Below are positions 1-9,230 of a stretch of 10,000 nucleotides of DNA, one piece after another (the stretch's first letter is position 1; each line of letters begins with the position of its first letter). The stretch is from contig NC_091590.1 of assembly GCF_042767895.1 (NCBI RefSeq), positions 4,655,811 to 4,665,810 of the forward strand. The letters are read 5' to 3'. The position numbers and the translations under genes are program-made. The notes beneath the pieces are model-generated. The model was given only the letters and a program-made list of their open reading frames with translations, searched no databases and had not been told where the DNA came from. The stretch is from Penaeus vannamei. Lineage: Eukaryota; Arthropoda; Malacostraca; Decapoda; Penaeidae.

Positions 1-27
1 TTCGAGAGTGGTTCACGTCGGCAGCTG
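1..27 (+). CDS. 3' end of a coding exon (partial; penultimate exon of an unrecognised gene)
   Basis: The first 27 bases are complex and GC-rich, unlike the purine repeat that follows, and they stop at a strong 5' splice donor (CTG|GTGAGT, GT at 28-29). Joined to the acceptor at 2001/2002, the phase-2 frame reads SRVVHVGS, and then a split codon TG|C gives cysteine before GTHVKK. Seven of the eight whole codons (all but AGA and GTT being the only A/T endings) keep the mostly G/C third-position bias seen in the downstream exon, and there is no stop. The exon starts outside the window. What is seen: donor, open frame and compatible phase. What is inferred: that this exon is spliced to 2002-2257. 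A phase-0 join would also be open, but it would put the downstream exon in a low-complexity R/Q/G frame with poor codon bias, so I prefer phase 2. No function can be assigned. Confidence 0.6.
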
Positions 28-32
28 GTGAG

Positions 33-1449
<1,417 letters not shown>

Positions 1450-1514
1450 ATGTGTGTCTGTGTGTGCTTACGAGTGCAGACTCTTTTCATTCTTTCTTTC
1501 TTTCTTTCTTTCTT
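1450..1514 (+). repeat. Short TG run followed by a (CTTT)n microsatellite
   Basis: A TGTGTGTCTGTGTGTG run (about 1451-1466) closes the GA array. After about 20 bp of unique sequence, a CTTT/TTTC tetranucleotide array occupies about 1491-1514 with roughly six units. The purine/pyrimidine strand polarity reverses here relative to the upstream GA tract. Confidence 0.9.
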
Positions 1515-1694
1515 GAGTGCGGAGGTCTTGTCAAAGATGCAGTTGCACGAAGAAGTGTTATAAAACCCGAGAACATAAATTATGATCTTATCTATGACAA
1601 TAAATGCAACCCAAGTCATAAAACTATAACAACACTTTCACCACTCTTGCTTAATAAATCCTGATAATGTTGACCTGGTCCCACACCCCACGAA
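1515..1694. other. Unique intronic sequence with no recognisable feature
   Basis: This is non-repetitive, AT-rich sequence between the CTTT array and the AC-rich minisatellite. One + frame stays open through it (GGLVKDAVARRSVIKPENIN and onward to a stop near 1664), but that frame simply continues the poly-ER translation of the GA array and has no acceptor or start of its own, so I do not call an exon. AATAAA occurs twice (near 1598 and 1653). No RNA gene or mobile element was recognised. Confidence 0.5.
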
Positions 1695-1948
1695 ACAAAT
1701 AGACAGACAGATACAACACCAATAAACAAATACAAAATCAAATACAACAGTATCAAACACACAAACAAATACAACGTTTAACACAAACATACAAATACGA
1801 CATTAAACAAACAAATACAGCATTAAACAAACAAATACAACATTAAATAAACAAATACAACATTAAACACACACATACAAATACATTAAACAAACACAAA
1901 CAAATACAACATTAAACAAACGCACAAACAAATACAACAACAAACAAG
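1695..1948 (+). repeat. 20-bp AC-rich minisatellite (CATTAAACAAACAAATACAR)
   Basis: Three consecutive exact-length 20-bp copies lie at 1801-1820, 1821-1840 and 1841-1860, each starting CATTAAA and ending AAATACAA or AAATACAG. Degenerate copies extend on both sides, with CACACA insertions near 1867 and 1893. The unit itself is built from smaller ACAAA/CAAAT words, so the array probably grew from a simple ACAA-type repeat. It lies just upstream of the pyrimidine tract of the acceptor at 2001. Confidence 0.85.
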
Positions 1949-2001
1949 AACGTCCAACTCAGCCCCTAACCCCCACCTCCTACCCCCTTGTCCCCCCACA
2001 G

Positions 2002-2257
2002 CGGCACCCACGTCAAGAAGAACAGCTGCGACGTGCGAAGGGAGGTTCTCGCAGCCGTCAGCCGCTTCAACGGGGGCAAGCAGTGGCTGTTCCCGCCCAC
2101 GCTCGTCCTCCAGGCCAACTACAGGGGCGCCGCGAGGTCCAAGAAGGGCAACGGCGGCTGGGGGGACCTCAGGGACAGGCAGTTGTGTCGGGCTATAGGC
2201 AACGGGACGGCCTCGGAGGACACGCTCGTGAGGCTGCAGTTCCCGGAGAGGGAGTGA
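2002..2257 (+). CDS. Terminal coding exon of an unrecognised protein (C-terminal 84 residues plus stop)
   Basis: This is the only stretch of the window with clear coding character. Immediately after a textbook acceptor (long C/T tract, then CACAG), the phase-2 frame runs from a C that completes a split codon, through GTHVKKNSCDVRREVLAAVS and onward, to TGA at 2255-2257. Almost every codon ends in G or C, against an AT-rich background. The frame has no ATG, as expected of a terminal exon. Visible features are two cysteines in this exon (fragment residues 9 and 62) plus one formed across the splice junction, a hydrophobic stretch WLFPPTLVLQANY around residues 28-40, a basic patch ARSKK around 44-48, a glycine-rich NGGWG, and a potential N-glycosylation sequon NGT at 67-69. 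There is no transmembrane span or catalytic signature I can name. The cysteines and sequon would fit a secreted or lumenal domain, but that is inference. The two overlapping ORFs in other frames are R/Q/G-rich or antisense shadows. Confidence 0.75.
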
Positions 2258-2691
<434 letters not shown>

Positions 2692-2722
2692 CTGTCTATT
2701 TATCTGTCTATCTATCTACCTC

Positions 2723-2964
2723 TCACTCATCACACACACACATGCTGGGTATATAATATACACTTACATACAAGTAATTATGGTTATGTGCAAGGAATGT
2801 TTGAGTGCACGCCAATACGTACAAACTCATCGCACACATTTACATAACAAATACCACCATGAGATTTTGATTCACACATAGGCCGTTCAGTCAATCAAAC
2901 AAGTAGTCAATCACTATATACTGTATATCACACACACATACACGTGCGTATATGTATATATATA

Positions 2965-2966
<2 letters not shown>
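2723..2966. other. Unique AT-rich spacer between CT and AC arrays
   Basis: This stretch contains short CACACA patches (about 2731-2742 and 2930-2940) and a partly palindromic TATATGTATATATATACGTA segment near 2949-2968 that leads into the AC array. No coding potential, RNA gene or transposon signature was recognised. Confidence 0.5.
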
Positions 2967-3335
<369 letters not shown>

Positions 3336-3448
3336 TCACCGCGGTTTATATCGAACCCAAACGATTCAATCTCGACCAAGTTCGAATCACTTTATCTCTT
3401 TGTTCTCGAAACAGGAGTGTGTTTGTTATCTAGTCAAGTGTGAAGCGA

Positions 3449-3708
3449 AATAGAAAATAAAACAGAGAGAAACAATGAAGAAGAGAGAGAGAGAAAGATA
3501 TAAAACATGAATAATGAAAAAAGACAAAGAGAGAGAGAAATAAAACACAGAAACAATGAAGAAGAGAGAAAAATATATAAAACATAAATAACGAAAAAGA
3601 CAGAGAGAAAGAAATAAAACCCATAGAAATAATGAAGAAGAGAGAAAGATATAAATAAAAACATATAAATAACGAAAAAGACAGAGACAGAAATAACGAA
3701 AGAAAAAA
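3449..3708 (+). repeat. 76-81-bp A-rich minisatellite, about 3.3 copies
   Basis: The landmark AACAATGAAG (third copy AATAATGAAG) occurs at 3471, 3552 and 3628, giving spacings of 81 and 76 bases. Each unit carries, in order, AAATAAAAC, the landmark, AAGAGAGA, a GATATAAAACAT-like word, AATAACGAAAAAGACAGAGA, and then the next copy. Length differences come from GA-dinucleotide slippage inside the unit. AATAAA hexamers recur once per unit, so they are poor evidence for polyadenylation. The minus-strand ORFs rich in FSLSLF are translations of this array. Confidence 0.85.
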
Positions 3709-3723
3709 AATCGGTCGAAACAG

Positions 3724-3788
3724 CCAATTTACGGTGTTTGTTTACCTTATAAACGCAGTCGTTCCCGGACACTTAAGAAGCTTCAGCA
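3724..3788 (+). promoter_or_regulatory. Weak candidate core promoter (CCAAT, TATAAA, initiator-like)
   Basis: In otherwise unique sequence there is CCAAT at 3724-3728, TATAAA at 3748-3753 and an arthropod initiator-like TCAGCA at 3783-3788. The TATA-to-initiator distance is about 37 bp, longer than the usual ~30. Downstream, 3785-3901 has balanced composition and is followed by GGTAGAG at 3901-3907, which could be a weak donor, so a non-coding first exon is conceivable. A stop-free + frame runs 3697-3966 but has no ATG. These elements are individually common, and the call is mainly a pointer. Confidence 0.15.
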
Positions 3789-4113
3789 CACAGGCTTCTG
3801 TGGAACGACTTGGTACAAAACGTGTCGTCTCTTAGCTTGGGACAGACTGTACAGTGCCTTCAGAGTGATACTGTGTGCCAACCGCCTCAGTGCCATTTCC
3901 GGTAGAGTGGTAGGGGAAAAAAATCAACCAAAGTTCATATTCTTCTACTTGCAAAGGGGGTGTAGGTAGCGGGGTGTGAGGGTGATCTTATAGTGATATA
4001 GTGCATAGTGTTACAAAGCAATCTGTTCCGGTTTAGCACATGGTGGAAATTTCGTGTGACAATGTATTATTATTTTTTTTTTTCACTGGTAATCAGGTAA
4101 CGTGTAAGGAATA

Positions 4114-4245
4114 TCATTCCATCTTTTGTACGAAGTGATCATCAACATAACGACACATTCCGTAGATGTTATTAATGTGAACTACACTCCATGACACTCC
4201 TTTATTTTCTTCGATACGAATTGCATTAAAATTACACTTAGATAT
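4114..4245 (-). pseudogene. Possible decayed reverse-transcriptase fragment (RYVDD motif, Penelope-like)
   Basis: On the minus strand a short frame ends with NIYGMCRYVDDHFVQ before a stop at 4114-4116. RYVDDxFV resembles the catalytic motif-C box of Penelope-like and some other retroelement reverse transcriptases (established knowledge), where it follows a GVAMGSPLSP-VVANIYM-like block. Here the preceding residues (FN, then KGVSWSVVHINNIYGM) are faintly similar in order, and the FN-to-GV spacing fits. The resemblance would require a loss of about 20 residues between the blocks. No other element part (GIY-YIG domain, further RT blocks) is visible on either side. The overlapping minus ORF at 4182-4499 is in another frame and shows no family signature. 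The similarity may be coincidence. Confidence 0.2.
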
Positions 4246-5009
4246 GGCCAGTAGATCTGAAACCTGGCTCGCCCTTTTGGCCTCAACGAGAGAGCACAGC
4301 ATCGGGTCACCCTATCTGCCGTCGTCACAATTCTTAACATATGTGCAATTCTTTCATATTCTTTCGCATAGGTATTTGGCACATTTGTGTTACAGAGCTG
4401 CATGTAGTTGTTTGCACTCCTGTCAAAATCCATTGACGTTATAGAAGAGAGAGTGTTTGTATTCAGAATGATATTCGTGTTAAAATCGACTCCCGGCATA
4501 ACTCCCTCTTACAAATCCAATTATTTATTGTATGTCTTGGTAATTTATTATGCACAAAAAAAAAAATGACATTTCTCTTTTTATGGAGGAAAATTTAGAT
4601 GTGTGTTTTTGAATATTATTGGAGGCTTTCGCGATATAGGGTGGAATTTCAGCCTAAAAAAGAGGAAAAAAAGAAAGAAAAAGATTTAGATGAAAATATG
4701 TTGTATATCGGTGACGGTGTGAAATATAGTATCGATTACAGCATATGTCGCTGGTATCGGCTGTGAATGTTAACCAGAATGGAGATTTTTTTTATCCTAA
4801 TTATTCAGATATTTATGAGAATATACTTGAGAAATAAAATTAAGTTTTTGTTCGTTTGTCTTAATCGTTCCTATTTCTCCTATGACTTTATACTTCCGTG
4901 AAGGATTCATGTCGAACAAAACTGCTATCAAGGTAACGAAGAAACAGACATGCATATCCATAGTCTTATATAGTTTCTTAACGGCATTAAATAATTACGC
5001 AATATTTAC

Positions 5010-5110
5010 ATAATGCATAATAAAGATGATGATAATAAAAAAGATTATGATGATAATAAGGTAATAATGATAACAATAGGGATAACAGTAACAAAATACA
5101 ATAATGATAA
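5010..5110 (+). repeat. Degenerate ATR/GATAAT trinucleotide tract
   Basis: Irregular GATGATAATAAAAAAGAT-type units (GAT, AAT, AAC) run for about 100 bp, the + strand orientation of the same family of repeats seen at 8499-9230. Confidence 0.75.
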
Positions 5111-5394
5111 TACATTACACTCATACTTGGCCTTCGCAATCCACTCGTAATATTTACAGATAATTTATTCTACATCATTATGTTCGGGAAATGTTGCTAA
5201 AGACTATCACGATTCCTTCTTCAACAAACGCAGTATTTAAACTCAACATCTGCACACCCTACAGAGCCTGTCGACGTTCTATGTTAAAACATGTTGTTAG
5301 TGCTCAAATTTTCATCTGTTTTGTACTGTATCTTATTATTTTTATTTATTTTTTTTTATGTTAGTTTAATCTTATTACGATGATGAACTATATT
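5111..5394. other. Unique AT-rich spacer
   Basis: Non-repetitive sequence between two trinucleotide tracts, with a T-rich stretch at 5335-5359. No ORF with coding character, RNA gene or transposon end was recognised. Confidence 0.5.
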
Positions 5395-5910
5395 ATATAT
5401 GATGTTATTATTTAGTAGTAGTAGTGATGGTAGTAGTAGTAGTATATTACAATTAATATTATTATCATAATTATTATGATTATTGTTATCATTATTATCA
5501 TTATTATTACCGTTGTCATTATTATAATTATTGTTATTATCATTCTTACTATTTTTATTATTATCATCATAATCACCTTTAGTATCATTATAATTGTTGT
5601 TGTTATAGTCATCAGAAGAAGCACAATGATGATGTAATGATAATAATGACAGTAATAATGATAGCACTAATAATGACAATAATCTTAATAGTAACAGTAG
5701 CAATAATAATGATATGATGATGATAATTATAATAACACTTATTATGATAATGCTAAAATAGCGATTATGATGACAATGATAATCACAATAATAATAATGA
5801 GAATCATATATATTACTAATAACATTTATGATGATAAAGCTAAAATTGCGATTATGATGACAATGATAATCATAATGATATTGATAAGAATCATAACATA
5901 AATATAACAA
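5395..5910. repeat. ATTATC/GATAAT tract with internal switch of strand polarity and an 87-bp duplication
   Basis: The left part (about 5400-5600) is written as TTATTATCATTATTATTG on the + strand. From about 5620 the same repeat type appears in the opposite orientation (GATAATAATGACAGTAATAA), so the tract is an imperfect inverted repeat centred near 5590-5620. Inside the right arm, the block GCTAAAATAGCGATTATG at 5752 recurs as GCTAAAATTGCGATTATG at 5839, a tandem duplication of 87 bp. The minus-strand ORFs rich in D/N/Y or I/L are repeat translations. Confidence 0.8.
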
Positions 5911-6257
5911 GAAAGACGAATATCAAAGGTACTAATAATGATTACACTACTTACTACTAACAGTTATTACCATTACCATAACAAGGCTAACAATACAAAC
6001 AAATAAAGATATTTGTCTATTTTTCTCATTCATCAATCAAAAGTTACACAGCCTACAGCTACCCTAAGTTATTTGTTGTGCCACGTTGTCCTGACTACAC
6101 TTTGTACACACTGTACGCACATTGGGCAGCAAGGACATTAACCCCACTTTAAATATTTACTTTTTTTAATGCTTGAAAGACATAAATGGTGCAACTATTC
6201 TTCACAGGTAAGGTATGGTGGATACAAGTGTTTATGTTGATAGAATGTTGATGTAAG
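5911..6257. other. Unique sequence, nothing identified
   Basis: Complex AT-rich sequence. A moderately GC part near 6050-6150 shows no open frame of note and no RNA-gene or splice-pair pattern I can support. Confidence 0.5.
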
Positions 6258-6490
6258 ACAAAGTTGGGTCAAATAATGATTTGTGAGAGCTATGAAGATG
6301 ATGATGTAGGTAGTGATGGAAGCATTTTGACATTTCAAAATTTCTGTGGGTTAAATAATGATGGTGATAGCAATGATGGTGATAATGATAATGATATAGA
6401 ATTTTGACATTTTGACATTATTTCTGTGGGTCAGATAATGATGATGGCATTTTAACATTTTGACATTATTTCAATGGATGAAATAATAAA
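6258..6490 (+). repeat. ~80-bp imperfect minisatellite carrying GATGGT repeats
   Basis: The landmark GGGTCAAATAATGAT at 6266 recurs as GGGTTAAATAATGAT at 6348 and GGGTCAGATAATGAT at 6428, with a fourth truncated copy (GGATGAAATAATAAA) at about 6476. Spacings are 82, 80 and about 48. Between landmarks the copies share CATTTTGACATTTTGACATT and TTTCTGTGGG words and variable GATGATGGT runs. The repeat combines a unique core with trinucleotide slippage regions. Confidence 0.8.
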
Positions 6491-7075
6491 TATTCAGTAA
6501 TGATTACAATTGATGATAATACTGATAATGGTAAATTGAAAAAAAGTGACAGTAATATTAAATATCAAACAGGTATTTTTTCTCCGTAAGCTTTTATCCC
6601 AAGGACAAAAATATTGACTAAATTACTTTCGTAGTTATTCAGAACTCTTCCTGGGTTTGTCACAACCTCGGAATAATAACAGTTTTCCTGATTTCACACC
6701 ATAATTTTAGCCAAAGGTATTGTGTGTTCATTCAAAAGCACTACTTGAACAATGGAAAATTATTCCCATAATTTGAATAATGATAATGCGTAGGAAAGGT
6801 GCAGTCCGCAGTACCCACAAATTTATTCCGTTCATTCACTTCCCAAAATAAAAATAATTGTGATAAAATTTATGTGACACTAATAAACAGAACAACAATA
6901 GTGATGACTGCGAAACATAATTCATAAATCAATTAAATACTGAAACATACATCATTGTCTTTAATAGTACCTTTTTTCGTTGTTTCTCAAACAGATTGCC
7001 ACTGTAGCTAAGCAATCCATTGCTCATTTTTCAACTGACATTTTCTAATTCATAGACCGTATTCATGTTGGCAAA
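6491..7075. other. Unique AT-rich sequence, nothing identified
   Basis: About 585 bp without recognisable genes or arrays. There is only a short GATAAT echo at 6510-6530 and occasional AAT-rich words. TTTCTCAAACAG at 6984-6995 resembles an acceptor, but no coding frame follows it. Confidence 0.5.
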
Positions 7076-7231
7076 TGTATAAATGTATGAATGAGAATTA
7101 ATTTTACAATACAAGAGATGTATTTGACCGGTTTCGACTATATCTTCGTCAGAAAGATATATTCAAAAGCGGTCAAATACATCTCCTGTATTGTGAAGAT
7201 ATTCATTCTCATTCGTACCTTTCTACATACA
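7076..7231. mobile_element. Foldback (long inverted repeat) element, MITE-like
   Basis: The left arm GAGATGTATTTGACCG (7115-7130) is the exact reverse complement of the right arm at 7170-7185. Pairing continues outward with mismatches and small gaps: ACAATAC at 7107-7112 faces GTATTGT at 7188-7194, and GAATGAGAAT (7089-7098) faces ATTCTCATTC (7205-7214). It also continues inward: TATATCTT (7139-7146) faces AAGATATA (7154-7161) around a 7-base loop CGTCAGA (7147-7153). The whole ~156 bp is thus one hairpin. A palindrome of this size without coding capacity is typical of non-autonomous foldback or MITE-type DNA elements (established knowledge). I could not find a clear target-site duplication, so the ends are approximate. 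GACCGGTTTCGACTATATC and CTTCGTCAGAAAG-like words are, from memory, common in arthropod repeats; that would need a search. Confidence 0.65.
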
Positions 7232-7544
7232 ATTTTCTACCTCATTCATATAGAACTCGTATGAATTTCAGTGGCTCAAGAAGGAAAATGGAATACCTTA
7301 GCTACACGATCCAATTTGAGGGGATATAACAAAGTATTCGCCCGGTACTCTTTCTATCGTGGACATGAACGTTACAAAACGGCATTGGGAATTGCTTGTT
7401 AGAATGGACGCCAGTCATGCTTCAAGGCGGTTGGAGCAATCACATCGATTTCTGTTGGTATTTACAGTAAGTAAAATTTGGCAATCCATCATGCTATGTA
7501 GATACGGGAGGGGCATAATTTTACACATATATTGACTTGTACAC
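7232..7544 (+). other. Complex sequence with splice-site-like ends but no intact frame
   Basis: TTTCAG at 7266-7271 and GTAAGT at 7467-7472 bracket 195 bp of balanced composition, which would suit an internal exon. However, all three frames contain a stop. The best frame reads from GCTCAAGAAGG through RGYNKVFARYSFYRGHERYK to a TAG around 7400, then continues NGRQSCFKAVGAIT to the donor. It could be a non-coding exon, a pseudogene piece or chance. I do not recognise the peptide. Confidence 0.2.
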
Positions 7545-7690
<146 letters not shown>

Positions 7691-7790
7691 AGATGAATAA
7701 ATATATAGATAACGCGCACACGCACTCATATAAATAAATATACAAATAAACATATAGATAAATCCACACATAGAGACAGATCAACAGAGA

Positions 7791-8439
7791 TAAATATTCA
7801 TCCATTTACATGACCGTGCATAGAACCGGTACCTGGGACAACCCTATATCACACTGACAGTGATGAGTATTTCCGTCCGCCTTTCCCTTTGTCCACCTGG
7901 TCGAAAAAATTAAGCTTGGTCACTGTCCCCTTTACCCTATAATGCAGATATTTGACATTACGTAAGGTGGTTCGTGTAGAAATCTCATGTTGACTGTTTT
8001 CTGGAACAGGATATGTAAATAGAATCGAATATTTGTCCCTTTAGGTATGTGGGAAACAAATACTAGTTTATTTATAGTCATATGGAATAATTTGAACCTA
8101 ATACTATTCTCTTTAAATATATAGAAATCTTTTACTTGCTCTCATAAGCAAAGTGAGCATTATATGGGCTACGACTGAACACATACATATTTCTTTGTTG
8201 GATGTCAATTTGTGCCACCGGAATAGAGCAATGTTTTATGTGTCACTCGCCAAGCCAAGGTCATTCAAGGTAGTTGGAATAAAGGTTTGTGTTTTGTTGA
8301 CCTTGAATAGGTTATTAAGCATCGTCGTTCTGAACCTGGTCGAATGCATATTGGTATATGAATATTTAAATGTAAAACATAGTAAAATACATGACTAGAA
8401 ATAAACCATCTTACTCATATATCATTATGTTAATATGAG
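7791..8439. other. Unique sequence, no supported gene
   Basis: About 650 bp of non-repetitive sequence. A + frame of 81 codons (8153-8398) starts only at a non-ATG codon and shows no codon bias, signal peptide or known motif, so I do not call it a gene. The notable content is the motif cluster at 8255-8306. Confidence 0.5.
8255..8306. promoter_or_regulatory. Cluster of FTZ-F1/ERR-type nuclear receptor monomer motifs
   Basis: CCAAGGTCA at 8255-8263 and TGACCTTGA at 8298-8306 (TCAAGGTCA on the minus strand) both match the FTZ-F1/SF-1 consensus YCAAGGYCR exactly. TCAAGGTAG at 8265-8273 is a one-position variant immediately next to the first. FTZ-F1 is an ecdysone-cascade orphan receptor in arthropods (established knowledge). 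Nothing nearby is a convincing promoter or gene, so function is inference from motif density only. Confidence 0.25.
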
Positions 8440-8497
8440 TGTATGAGTGTGTGTGTGTATGTGTATAGATATGTATGTATGCATGTATGTATGTATA
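8440..8497 (+). repeat. Short GT/ATGT microsatellite
   Basis: GTGTATGAGTGTGTGTGTGT followed by ATGTATGTATGCATGTATGT units leads directly into the GAT tract. Confidence 0.85.
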
Positions 8498-8498
8498 C

Positions 8499-9230
8499 TG
8501 ATGATGATGAAAATGATCATGATGATAATGATAATTTGTAATGGAATAATGATGATAATGATGATAATAAAAATGATGATAGTAATGATATCAAGATTAA
8601 TAAGGATGAAAACAACAGTGATGATATAATGATGGTACTGATAAGGATGATGATGAAAATAATGATAATAATAGCCATAATGATAATAATGGTAATGATA
8701 ATAATAATGATTAAAAATTATAATAATCATGGTAATAAAAATGATAGAAATAATAATGATAACAAAAGTGTGATATTGATACTTCTACTACTACTATCAA
8801 CAGTAATAACAATGATAATGTTGATGATAATGATCAAAGTCATAATTGCATTTTTTGATTTATAATGGTACTAGTAATGATGATGATAATGTTAATAGTA
8901 ATTATAATCATGATGATAATAATGATAATTATAATGATAATAATAATGATATTAGTATGTGATAATTATATTAATAATGATATTAGTATTAGTGATAATG
9001 ATAATAATAATGATATTAGTGTTAGTGATAATGATAATAATAATGATAATAATAATGATGATAATAATGATACTAATAAGAGAATGATAATACTAATAAT
9101 GATAATGATAATAATGATAATGATAACAGTAATAATAATAATTATGATAATGACAATTATGATCATAATGATAGTAATAGAAATTATAGTAATAACAATT
9201 GTAACGATATTGACGAAATCATTATGATCA
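8499..9230 (+). repeat. (GAT/AAT)n, mainly GATAAT, tract of about 730 bp
   Basis: Degenerate GATGAT, GATAAT and AATAATGAT units with few interruptions; the largest trinucleotide/hexanucleotide tract in the window. It contains an embedded 33-bp tandem unit: AATGATATTAGTATTAGTGA starts at 8976 and its copy AATGATATTAGTGTTAGTGA starts at 9009, with a shorter related copy at about 8945. A brief CTACTACTACTATC patch near 8780-8800 breaks the pattern. ORFs rich in M/I/D/N across it are repeat translations. Confidence 0.9.

Larger units (their letters stand above)
3709..5009. other. Unique intergenic or intronic sequence with no supported gene
   Basis: About 1.3 kb of mostly non-repetitive, AT-rich sequence lies between two repeat domains. 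It has short poly-T/poly-A runs (4070-4083, 4553-4566) and ORFs of at most ~105 codons lacking codon bias. Apart from the weak promoter-like cluster and the possible reverse-transcriptase-like remnant noted separately, I see nothing I can name. Confidence 0.5.

Noticed and set aside
3430..3772. Minus-strand ORFs resembling multi-pass membrane proteins (F/S/L-rich)
   Set aside because: Hydrophobicity comes from reading the A/GA-rich minisatellite in antisense, and the peptide repeats with the DNA period.
3697..3969. 90-codon stop-free + frame after the candidate TATA box
   Set aside because: No ATG, no codon bias, no recognised motif. Length is within chance expectation.
4182..4499. 105-codon minus ORF as a gene
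   Set aside because: No codon bias, no family signature, no splice or promoter context. Kept only as context for the RYVDD observation in another frame.
5356..5910. 184-codon minus ORF rich in Y, H, D, N, L
   Set aside because: It follows the trinucleotide tract and changes residue composition exactly where the repeat changes polarity.
8153..8398. 81-codon + ORF
   Set aside because: Starts at a non-ATG codon, no internal structure or homology recognised, unremarkable codon use.
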